A stretch of 64,000 nucleotides of DNA from Oscillospiraceae bacterium (GTDB lineage Bacteria; Bacillota; Clostridia; Oscillospirales; CAG-272): positions 62,001 through 126,000 of the forward strand of contig SVTT01000001.1 of the NCBI GenBank assembly GCA_015063625.1, read 5' to 3'. Of this stretch, positions 8,101 through 14,755 are shown piece by piece. How positions within the stretch are numbered: position 1 is the stretch's first letter; each line of letters starts with the position of its first letter. Made by a program: the position numbers and the translations under genes. The notes below the pieces were generated by a model, which saw nothing but the letters and a program-made list of their open reading frames with translations, was not told where the DNA came from and did not search any database.

Positions 8101-9978
8101 GCAGAGCGCAACGAGGAGGCGGTGGATTATCCCGTTTATGCCGCCGCACGCCTTGCCGAAAAACTGCTTGGCGCCTCCGAGCAGAGTGGCGTTACCGCGC
8201 TCTTCAATATCGTGCCCGATGCACTGAATGCAAACGGTCTGACCATCCATGTGGGCCTGACCTCCGATGCGGCAACGGCTGCATTGCTGAAGGATTTCGG
8301 CACCGATATCAACGGCTACGGCTATACCATCCGTGACAATAAGATCGTCATTGCTTCCTATAACGATCAGTCGCTTCGCAAGGCGATCGCTCTCTTTACC
8401 GCCGACCTTGCCGACTTCAAGGAGGGGGATATTTACTGCATCCCCGAGGGCTATGAGGTCACCAAGACCGACACCTATACCTCGGATTGGGCATCCGGCT
8501 TCCCGTTGCCCTCCCTTCAGCTCTCGGGTGCGCTTGACGTGCACGCCGATACCTATCAGTATTACTATACGGGTGAGCAGGCAACGCTTTCTGCCTTCGA
8601 GGCCTATTGCAGCACGCTTGTCGGTCAGGGCTACACGGCACAGCTTGTCAACGATAACGTTGAGGGCAGCTATTTCCGCACCTACATGAGCAGCGACGGC
8701 AAGCTGTCGCTTCACGTGATGTACACGGCGTATCGCCACGCATCCACCCAGTACTTCAGCGTGACGGGCAGCACCTCCAACGTGGCACTGGACACCATGT
8801 TCTCACCCGCCATCCGTGTCATTGTGACCAAGGTCGGTGAAAACTCGATTCTCACAACGCCTCCTGCCAAGCTGCAGAGCCTGCAGACCTTTACTCCCAA
8901 TTCCAAGGTGGCAACGGCGCGCCTGACCTCGGTGCAGCTGAAGCCCGAATGCTGCGGCAACTGCTATATCTACGCGCTGGAGGACGGCTCCTTTATCGTG
9001 CTGGACGGCGGCGGAAGCAGTAGCACCTCCTCCACGAACAGCGACGCGGAGCATCTGTATAAAGTGCTTGAAAAGATGCACACGGAGATCTCAGGCTCGT
9101 CGGTTTCGAAAAGCAATCCCATCAGGATCGCGGCATGGTATATCTCGCACTCGCATAACGACCATCATGACGTGTTCTACAAGTTCTGTCAGAGCTATAC
9201 CAATAGCGCAGGGATCTTTGGCTTTGGCGCAAAGTATGCCACGATCGACTATCTGATCGCAAACTTTGCCTCGGACGATGAGGTCTATAACGTATACGAC
9301 CCCAACATTGCAAAGCTCCGCATTCCCTTTGATCTTGAAAACTCGAGCTGGCCCACGGATATGAACGGTAAGATCAAGTATCTGAAGGTTCATACGGGGC
9401 AGAAGCTCTGGTTTGCCAATGCCGAGCTTGAGGTGCTTTACACGCACGAGGACGTTTATCCCTGGAGTCTTGAGTATTACAACAATACCTCTACCGTCAT
9501 TCGCTTCAATATCTACGATACCAACGGTACGGGCACGAAGGGCGAATGCATCAACTCGGGACTGTGGCTGGGTGACCTGCAATACCGCGGAAGCCAGACC
9601 ATGCGCGCCATGTACGGTGACTACTTGAAGTCCGATATGGTTCAGATCGCTCACCACGGCGGCAACGGCAGCGAGCTTGAGCTTTATAAGCTTGTCAACG
9701 CCGAGGTGATCTGGTGGCCGCATTCCTCTGCTACCGTGAAGGCTTATGCCAAGTATCGCGATTCCTATAGCGAAAACCAAAAGGTTTCGACGGGGACCAT
9801 CGAACAGACTGATTGGAAATATCTGGTCGTGCTTGAGGGCTATGATTTCCAGATCAATCTGAGTGGAGCTCTTGATACCGACTTTGCGGGTGCCACGGAC
9901 TACTACAACGGCGAGACCATCACAGAGGGAACCTATTACTTCACGCCTTCCAGCATGGAAACCTTCAGAAGATCTTAA
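5119..9978 (+). CDS. Large exported protein: beta-helix region, two EIxIG modules and C-terminal MBL-fold hydrolase domain
   Basis: This 1619-residue secreted protein starts with a signal peptide (residues 1-26, ending ASA) and a Lys-rich n-region. Residues about 40-600 hold some 12 copies of a (V/I)xGG(T/S/E)F motif, typical of a right-handed beta-helix. About 640-800 is a domain beginning MREGATIRVV and DEEGIRFTSSV, a style seen on surface proteins of uncultured Clostridia. Two EILIG/IHVG modules (about 865-935 and 1040-1110) and a linker domain (about 1130-1230) follow. The last 350 residues are an MBL-fold domain with H1344-x-H1346-x-D1348-H1349, D1486 in LGD, and H1512-H1513-G, the ComEC-type metal-site pattern. 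The parts from about 860 onward are shared with the four lipoproteins at 35-45 kb. The ATG at 5119 follows AAAAAGGAG. No wall-anchor motif is visible, and the substrate is unknown. Confidence 0.85.
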   Translation: MKKHVRLLLLVATVVALLVLTAVMASAATPYQVEGGSSYATLAEAVSAVPAGGTITLTADVTENSMVTLNRAITYTIDFSTHTVTFSAKQGLLVSEGTVTVRGGVLTQSSSLYTGTTDAIICVAAANDMTLTIDGTTFRGGCSQLNLTNTGKATVNIYNAVFGDGTDPIRRALINCNNGSVPNADTLNIHSGTFTNNVNLDMGMINAAGMNVNIYGGTFTSVYGKNIIRLADADRVSVVSIEGGSFTMQQGGIIIDLTSPASNHGEVTITGGTFTGGSRQIDVGGQNELTISASTKVAGEPRFGLGTVTDAVIGTRNAGDQSINGVRDALVTVNGGTFILNGIRTTEETTDSDGKSEDIFGNQLYKVTLANYRIFHLAGGDCVINGGTFTLTDEGVDDTGVNFPGTGKPLEQRIFNMDDNDVISDLTIKGGTFTTSAHTVAIVYYAARHVDRADIGKLPSISISGGEFHALLGGRILDLSAGKSGKVTVEVSDGVFEGKGDCLIWVSLPSATSTLSITGGTFTLLENESLNGGAILRTGSNTYVDSTTPLTDPTKVHFASAVSISITGGLFIDDRSSNDQIVDASVGTSNITVGAATLLSRYAQPYFVKAASDAQTISMTRNTLKYFYLTEEYYAYTASTATDPSKAPTMREGATIRVVTDEEGIRFTSSVPNSFLATLSSYELHTIIAPVDFVNAAGAFTKAALEAYAQRNYAGDTSRVFVDIKAENSIAVSGDVTTFNGCIIKLRTVNYDRDFAAISYVLDKGTGKIYYGAYDPSRQVRSFANVAAEALSDTKTSVEGNYTVRSVLKTSEYSPYTSAAQNKMMTVAGLGEGDVIAEKAVTVGSSWGVVYASGASANLVSKINAMASSYGITTINGSTMTNEILIGKTGRTETNTALARISGNGYFVGIIGNKIVAVGTTNLLTMTAVDVLMRNYSAGSLQEALVCDLPLLTLNADTSFMFSRYRDGNLELGYEWGYNHDHYFSTSNINTEYAAERNEEAVDYPVYAAARLAEKLLGASEQSGVTALFNIVPDALNANGLTIHVGLTSDAATAALLKDFGTDINGYGYTIRDNKIVIASYNDQSLRKAIALFTADLADFKEGDIYCIPEGYEVTKTDTYTSDWASGFPLPSLQLSGALDVHADTYQYYYTGEQATLSAFEAYCSTLVGQGYTAQLVNDNVEGSYFRTYMSSDGKLSLHVMYTAYRHASTQYFSVTGSTSNVALDTMFSPAIRVIVTKVGENSILTTPPAKLQSLQTFTPNSKVATARLTSVQLKPECCGNCYIYALEDGSFIVLDGGGSSSTSSTNSDAEHLYKVLEKMHTEISGSSVSKSNPIRIAAWYISHSHNDHHDVFYKFCQSYTNSAGIFGFGAKYATIDYLIANFASDDEVYNVYDPNIAKLRIPFDLENSSWPTDMNGKIKYLKVHTGQKLWFANAELEVLYTHEDVYPWSLEYYNNTSTVIRFNIYDTNGTGTKGECINSGLWLGDLQYRGSQTMRAMYGDYLKSDMVQIAHHGGNGSELELYKLVNAEVIWWPHSSATVKAYAKYRDSYSENQKVSTGTIEQTDWKYLVVLEGYDFQINLSGALDTDFAGATDYYNGETITEGTYYFTPSSMETFRRS
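5500..6845 (+). repeat. Degenerate coding repeat of a beta-helix (GG-T-F motif)
   Basis: Within the large exported protein the peptide pattern (I/V)-x-GG-(T/S/E/L)-F recurs about 12 times at irregular spacing, for example IYGGTFTS, IEGGSFTM, ITGGTFTG, VNGGTFIL, INGGTFTL, IKGGTFTT, ISGGEFHA, ITGGTFTL and ITGGLFID. The matching DNA GGCGG(C/T)ACCTTCA is partly conserved, which suggests growth by internal duplication. Confidence 0.75.
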
Positions 9979-9986
9979 AAAAATGA

Positions 9987-10019
9987 GGGCGCATCGAGAA
10001 TTTCTCGGTGCGCCCTTTT
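9987..10019. terminator. Bidirectional terminator between convergent genes
   Basis: The 14-bp stem GGGCGCATCGAGAA/TTCTCGGTGCGCCC (one wobble) is flanked by an A-rich tract on the left and TTTT on the right. It can serve the exported protein on + and the AEC transporter operon on -. Confidence 0.85.
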
Positions 10020-10057
10020 GTCGTAGGAATGGGAAATGGGATGTGTTCGAATATGCC

Positions 10058-11023
10058 CTAAAGCCTTGCCACCAGATCGCCGATAAAGTAAAGAAGGGGC
10101 AGTGTGGCAACCGAAAGCATCGAGGAGGAGCCAACGGTCTGTGCAGCCCAGCCGGGATTGATGTCGTAAAGCTCTGCCAGCATGGTGACGGTGGCGGCGC
10201 TGGGCAGCGCGGCGATCACCGTGCAGAAGAGCACGATGCCGTAGCTGTTGTCCATGCCGAGCGTGCATGCCTTTGCAATAAAGCAGACCGCAAGGGGGAG
10301 CAACAGGAGCTTGATGGCGTTAAACAGATAAAGACGGGGACTTTTGAGAATGGTTCTGAAATCCTGTGTGGCAACCAGAGCGCCCGTAACGAGCACCGAG
10401 ATCGGCATGCTGAGATTGCCGAGATAGTTGCAGAAATCAACTGCCACCGCGGGCATCGGGATCACTGCCTTGGCAAGGTATAGGAGCAAGCCGAGTGCAC
10501 AGGGAACGGTGCCGAAGTTGATCAGCGCCTTCCTCGGGGTCAATCTGATGTCATCCCGTCCGCGTGACAGAATATAGATGCCAAGCGTCCAGATATAAAT
10601 GTGGAAGCCGATGATGAAAAAGGCACCGTTGAATGCGCCCTTCCCGGGAAAGACTGCTTCAAGAACGGGGAAGCCCACAAAGCCGCAGTTGGTAAAGATG
10701 AGGGCAAATTGGCTGAGCTTTTTTTGCTCGGGATCTTGAAAGAAGCGACCGCAAAGGAGCGAGAAGAGCGCCATCAGCGGATGGAGCAGAAGACCGATCA
10801 GCAGATAAAAGAGCCCTTCCTTCAATAGCTCTGTGCTGAAGTCCTTGCTGATCAGAGCGCCAATGATCATCATAGGCTGTCCGATCTTGATGATCAGACC
10901 CGAAAGTCGGTTGGAGGCGGCATTGTCGATGATGCCCGTGCGGCGACAGATGAAGCCCGTGACCATCAGTAAAAACAGCACTCCGATGATCGAAAGCAGG
11001 TTATAAAAGGTGGCGATATTCAC
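10058..11023 (-). CDS. AEC-family auxin efflux/malate permease-type transporter
   Basis: This 321-residue integral membrane protein has about ten hydrophobic helices in two halves, the pattern of the AEC family (PF03547). These are secondary transporters of small organic anions such as malate, or of amino acids. Typical segments are FALIFTNCGFVGFPVLEAVFP in the first half and LSMPISVLVTGAL near the start of the second. The start is GTG at 11023 with AAGGAG about 7 bases upstream. It begins 10 bases after the stop of the uracil-DNA glycosylase gene, so the two are co-transcribed. The substrate cannot be told from the sequence. Confidence 0.88.
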   Translation of the reverse strand: MNIATFYNLLSIIGVLFLLMVTGFICRRTGIIDNAASNRLSGLIIKIGQPMMIIGALISKDFSTELLKEGLFYLLIGLLLHPLMALFSLLCGRFFQDPEQKKLSQFALIFTNCGFVGFPVLEAVFPGKGAFNGAFFIIGFHIYIWTLGIYILSRGRDDIRLTPRKALINFGTVPCALGLLLYLAKAVIPMPAVAVDFCNYLGNLSMPISVLVTGALVATQDFRTILKSPRLYLFNAIKLLLLPLAVCFIAKACTLGMDNSYGIVLFCTVIAALPSAATVTMLAELYDINPGWAAQTVGSSSMLSVATLPLLYFIGDLVARL

Positions 11024-11033
11024 GGCAAGCTCC

Positions 11034-11585
11034 TTATTTCAGCTCGTCAAGCTTGGCGCGGATGCGTTTCATATCGGTCAGCATATCCTCTTTTTTGCGT
11101 GGATCGCGCAGAAGATAGGCGGGATGGTAAACGGCGGTCATGAGGAAATCACCCTTTTCAAACCACAAGCCATGCTCCTTGGTGATGCGGAAATCGGGCT
11201 TGATGAGCCGCATCGCGGAGATCCTGCCAAGACACACGATCACCTTGGGGCGTATCAATCGCACCTGCTCGCGCAGATAGCCGATACAGGCATCCTCCTC
11301 CTCGGGCAGGGGATCGCGATTTTGCGGAGGACGGCATTTCAAAATGTTGGCAATATAGACCCTGTCGCGCGGGATCTCTACCGCATCAAGAAATTTATCC
11401 AAAAGCTGACCGGCTCTGCCGACAAAGGGCATGCCCGAAAGGTCCTCCTGCTCACCGGGTGCTTCCCCCACAAACATCAGCTCGGCGTGTCGGTCCCCCT
11501 TGCCGAATACACAGTTGGTGCGCGTGGCGGCAAGCCCGCATTTTTGGCAGGTGGCACATTGCTTTTCAAGTGTTTCAAAATCCAT
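11034..11585 (-). CDS. Uracil-DNA glycosylase, family 4 (4Fe-4S)
   Basis: This 183-residue enzyme removes uracil from DNA to start base-excision repair. Four cysteines for the iron-sulfur cluster are visible: CQKC at residues 13-16 (with an extra C10), one in ILKCRPP, and one in DACIGYL. The catalytic motif GEAPGEQED and the later HPAYLLR motif are both present, and the length is normal for the family. AAAAGGAGC precedes the ATG. It lies 93 bases downstream of the AraC gene on the same strand, with no terminator seen between them, so they may share a transcript. Confidence 0.93.
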   Translation of the reverse strand: MDFETLEKQCATCQKCGLAATRTNCVFGKGDRHAELMFVGEAPGEQEDLSGMPFVGRAGQLLDKFLDAVEIPRDRVYIANILKCRPPQNRDPLPEEEDACIGYLREQVRLIRPKVIVCLGRISAMRLIKPDFRITKEHGLWFEKGDFLMTAVYHPAYLLRDPRKKEDMLTDMKRIRAKLDELK

Positions 11586-11678
11586 GATAAGCTCCTTTTT
11601 GAATATACAGTGATATGATATCGGGATGTTTCCGAACGGGCGGCGCTAAAAGCATGCATTGGGCTTGCCGATCCTTCC

Positions 11679-12500
11679 TTATCGGTTGCGGTAGTACCCG
11701 GGCGTATGCCCCGTGATACGGCGAAAGACCGTCGAGAAGTAGCCGGCGTCCGAGAAGCCGAAGTGGAGCGCCGTTTCCGCCACGCTTTGACCCCCACGGA
11801 GCATCGGAATGGCGGCAAGGACCTTTTGTGTGCGGAAGTATTCCATCACACCCATGCCCGCATATTTGGAAAAGGTCTTTTTCAAGAGGGAAGAGCTCAT
11901 GTGGCAGAGCGCTGCAAGCTCTGCGGTGTCAAGCGATCTTGTCAGGTTGGATTCAAGCACCGAAAGCGCGTGTGCGTAATTGCGGGCGCCTGTGGTTTCA
12001 TAAACGGCCTCGGGTGCTTTTTTGATCTCGTCAAGGCGCAAAAGCAATATCTCCATCAGCCTTGCCGCCTCCACTAACTGCCGTTCCCGTCCTTCGGCTG
12101 CGCCGATGAGGTGGATCCCTTGCCACTCGGCAGCGCTTTTGAGCAAGGTCAAGATCTGCTCGGATGCCTCCCGCGTCTTAGGAGAGAGAGAAAAGATGCG
12201 CTTGTGATAGACGGGGACCGACGTGGCGCAAAAGGTAAAGATACGCACGGTGGGTGAGCTTCCGAGGGCGGCGTGCAGGCTGTGAAATTCCATGGGAGGA
12301 TGCAGGATCGCAGAGCCCTCGTGCAGAATAAAGGAATCAGAGCCGGCTGTGACACCGACACTGCCGGAAAGCACCACCACCAGCTCGTAAAAATCGTGGC
12401 TTTCGCCGCGGAAAACAAATTCGGGGGCGGCGTGCATCTCAAAGGCGGTAAAAAGGCTATTGATGCGCACGGCTTGCGGTATTTGAAGTAGCTGATGCAT
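11679..12500 (-). CDS. AraC-family transcriptional regulator
   Basis: This 273-residue regulator has an N-terminal cupin-type effector domain (about residues 20-90, with FYELVVVLSGSVGV and LHPPMEFHSL) and a C-terminal double helix-turn-helix of the AraC/XylS type (about 170-273). The latter holds LDTAELAALCHMSSSLLKKTF and the signature GFSDAGYFSTVFRRITGHTPGYYR. Such proteins usually sense sugars or other small molecules. It is divergent from the SGNH hydrolase at 12766, which is its most likely target. The ATG at 12500 follows a GGGGGGA run. Confidence 0.92.
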   Translation of the reverse strand: MHQLLQIPQAVRINSLFTAFEMHAAPEFVFRGESHDFYELVVVLSGSVGVTAGSDSFILHEGSAILHPPMEFHSLHAALGSSPTVRIFTFCATSVPVYHKRIFSLSPKTREASEQILTLLKSAAEWQGIHLIGAAEGRERQLVEAARLMEILLLRLDEIKKAPEAVYETTGARNYAHALSVLESNLTRSLDTAELAALCHMSSSLLKKTFSKYAGMGVMEYFRTQKVLAAIPMLRGGQSVAETALHFGFSDAGYFSTVFRRITGHTPGYYRNR

Positions 12501-12662
12501 AAAATCCCCCCTACAGGTTTGTCAGCGCACAAAAACTTTACAAGAGCACTTGCCGCCGAAAGCGTTGGAATGCGAGGCTTCAGTGATTTTGGACGGTATA
12601 GGATGACTAAAAACAAAGCTTCTTTGAAAAGATACGCAATAACTTTTCTTTCGGCTACTGAT

Positions 12663-12692
12663 ATGATAACATATTTTGCATTTTCATGTCAA
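12663..12692 (-). promoter_or_regulatory. Sigma-A promoter of araC-type gene
   Basis: On the minus strand TTGACA (12692-12687) and TATCAT (12668-12663) are 18 bases apart. It sits back to back with the SGNH hydrolase promoter, with the two -35 boxes 19 bases apart. Confidence 0.6.
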
Positions 12693-12711
12693 TATATTTT
12701 TGCCTTGTCTC

Positions 12712-12740
12712 TTGAAATTCGAAGGGGTATTTGCTATAAT
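12712..12740 (+). promoter_or_regulatory. Sigma-A promoter of the SGNH hydrolase
   Basis: TTGAAA at 12712-12717 and a perfect TATAAT at 12735-12740 are separated by 17 bases, 25 bases before the start codon. Confidence 0.82.
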
Positions 12741-12765
12741 GAAAAAAGAGAAAGAGGGGTGTTTT

Positions 12766-13860
12766 ATGTTGACTGAAATTGAAAAATATGACAAAAATTT
12801 GGTAGTGGAAACAGACATCAAGGAACCTGATATCGTGTGGTTTTCGGCACGTGAGCTGCCTTTTTCTTTTTTCGGTGTCATGTATGACGAGGAAATGGGC
12901 TGCTACACCCGCATGCCGCAAAGGGTCGCAACGGGGATCTCCGCAGGCGTTTCGGGGAGCTTAAACCGCTGTACCGCAGGCGGCAGAGTCCGCTTCCGCA
13001 CCGACTCCTCCTATATCGCCATCCGTGCCGTGATGAAGTCGGGGGGCTGCATGAGCCATATGCCTCTCACGGGGCAGTCGGGCTTTGATCTTTACCGTGT
13101 GGAAAGGAACGGCAGAGATACCTACTATCGCACCTTTGTGCCTCCGAGAAATATGACGGATGGCTATTCCTCCGGTATTTATACTGACCGTGTGATGACC
13201 GATTATACCATCAATTTTCCGCTATATGACGGTGTCAAGGAGCTTTATGTTGCACTCAAAAGGGATGCACACCTTGCCATATCCACTCCGTATCGCGACC
13301 TGCCCCCTGTGGTGTATTACGGCTCGTCGATCACGCAGGGCGGATGTGCCTCACGCCCGGGTAACAGCTATCAGGCGATCATCGGTCGCCGCCTTTGCAT
13401 GGATCATGTCAATCTTGGCTTCTCCGGCAGTGCCAAGGGCGAGCCCGCAATGGCAGAATACATCAAGGATCTGCCCATGAGTGCCTTTGTGATGGATTAT
13501 GATCATAACACCAATAACGAGGAGCATCTTCAGCAAACGCACGAGCCCTTTTTCCGCATCGTGCGTGAGGCAAATCCCACGCTTCCCATCGTCATCGTTT
13601 CGGCGCCCAACGTGCTTCTGAAGGGGGATGAGAGGTTTGACTACGGTCGCTTTACCGCACGCCGCGAGATCATTCGAAAAACCTACGAGAACGCCCTTGC
13701 CGCAGGCGACAAAAACGTGTATTTCGTGGATGGCGGCGAGCTGTTTGAGGGCGAGGAATGGGATGGCTGCACGGTTGACGGCACGCACCCCAACGATCTC
13801 GGCTTTTACCGCATGGCAATGCGCATCGGCAAGGAGCTTGAAGGGATTTTTGAGCCGTGA
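12766..13860 (+). CDS. SGNH/GDSL-type esterase with GxDLY N-terminal domain
   Basis: This 364-residue protein has an N-terminal beta-sandwich containing GQSGFDLYRVE, the motif that names the GxDLY domain. The C-terminal SGNH domain has block I GSSITQG (S188 is the likely nucleophile, with Ser in place of Asp in GDS), FSGSAKGEPAMAEYI as block II, and DGTHPND as block V (D338 and H341). Relatives are carbohydrate or ester deacetylases. No signal peptide is seen, so it should act in the cytoplasm, perhaps on imported oligosaccharides. The ATG at 12766 has AGAGGGG upstream. An earlier in-frame ATG lies before the -10 box and is rejected. The divergent AraC gene suggests substrate-inducible control. 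Confidence 0.87.
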   Translation: MLTEIEKYDKNLVVETDIKEPDIVWFSARELPFSFFGVMYDEEMGCYTRMPQRVATGISAGVSGSLNRCTAGGRVRFRTDSSYIAIRAVMKSGGCMSHMPLTGQSGFDLYRVERNGRDTYYRTFVPPRNMTDGYSSGIYTDRVMTDYTINFPLYDGVKELYVALKRDAHLAISTPYRDLPPVVYYGSSITQGGCASRPGNSYQAIIGRRLCMDHVNLGFSGSAKGEPAMAEYIKDLPMSAFVMDYDHNTNNEEHLQQTHEPFFRIVREANPTLPIVIVSAPNVLLKGDERFDYGRFTARREIIRKTYENALAAGDKNVYFVDGGELFEGEEWDGCTVDGTHPNDLGFYRMAMRIGKELEGIFEP

Positions 13861-13924
13861 TCATCAGAAGGACCGATGACTTTTACGCACACTTTCTTGA
13901 ATCAGTCGGCTGTTACCGATAAAG

Positions 13925-13960
13925 AAAAGACCGCAGGAAGCAGTTCCTGCGGTCTTTTCC
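13925..13960. terminator. Bidirectional terminator
   Basis: A 15-bp perfect stem, AAAAGACCGCAGGAA/TTCCTGCGGTCTTTT, with a 4-base loop lies between the SGNH hydrolase (+) and the MecA-like gene (-). It has T-rich flanks on both strands. Confidence 0.9.
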
Positions 13961-14575
13961 TTAAAGCGCACCAAGCCGTGCGACGGCGTCCCTTGCGGCA
14001 AGGCAGATGCCGTGCTCGGGGAAGCGCATTCGCGCCGCAGTGGCGTTCTCGGATCTTCCGTATTCTTTTAAAAAGGTGTATTTTTCTTGCAGCGCCGCGG
14101 GAGTGCCGTGCTCGGCAAGAAAAAGAAAATAACGGGGATCGCGAGAGCGCCATGCCTCGCTGTCATCCGAAAAGTCCCTTGCCCTGAGAATGCGGCAAAC
14201 GGCGATCAGCTCCTCAAATCGGGAAAAAGAAAATGCGAGGCGGTGTTTTTGCGAAAGCGATGGCGTGATCCTGCCCCGAAGCGGTGTTGACTCTGCTTCT
14301 CCCGTATTCTCGGCATCCTCGGATAGCAGCAAGCCCATCTTGGTGATGAACAGCTCGCACCCTCCCTCGCGCGACGGATACATTTGTATGTAGACCTTAT
14401 CCTCTGCGGCGTCAAATCCGGTTTCCCTTTGAATGTCGGTGAGAATGCTTCGGAACGCCTTTCGTGTGTGCGCGTCCGCATAGTCGGCGCTTTCGGGAGA
14501 AAGCGCGTAATGGCTTGCATCCTCCTTGCTCAGCATCAGTTTGAGCTTATTGGCACCGATTCTGATCCATTCCAT
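13961..14575 (-). CDS. MecA/YpbH-like adaptor protein
   Basis: This 204-residue protein resembles the MecA family of adaptors, which deliver substrates to the ClpCP protease. The N-terminal part (about residues 1-75) has IRIGANKLKLMLSKEDASHYAL, then an FDAAEDKVYIQMYPSREGGCELFITK stretch like the MecA N-domain. The C-terminal half (about 115-200) has FSRFEELIAVCRIL, YFLFLAEHG and LKEYGRSE, which parallel the MecA C-domain, including its EYGK-type ending. The linker is acidic. AAAGGAGGTAGGAG precedes the ATG. No clp gene is in the window. Similarity is moderate, so its exact client is unknown. Confidence 0.74.
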   Translation of the reverse strand: MEWIRIGANKLKLMLSKEDASHYALSPESADYADAHTRKAFRSILTDIQRETGFDAAEDKVYIQMYPSREGGCELFITKMGLLLSEDAENTGEAESTPLRGRITPSLSQKHRLAFSFSRFEELIAVCRILRARDFSDDSEAWRSRDPRYFLFLAEHGTPAALQEKYTFLKEYGRSENATAARMRFPEHGICLAARDAVARLGAL

Positions 14576-14698
14576 CTCCTACCTCCTTTCTCGGAGCCGT
14601 GTCCTGACTCGTTTTTTCTTTGACCGCTATCTATATTATAAGCTACGAAGGAGATATGGGCTACCCCTAAATTTATGGTAATTCCATAGCACGCTTGG

Positions 14699-14727
14699 TT
14701 GACTTTCTCGCGCGTATATGATAAAAT
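14699..14727 (+). promoter_or_regulatory. Sigma-A promoter of the helicase gene
   Basis: TTGACT at 14699-14704 and TAAAAT at 14722-14727 are 17 bases apart, about 29 bases before the GTG start at 14756. Confidence 0.75.
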
Positions 14728-14755
14728 AGGAACAAACGAAAAAGGGGGGATGCTC

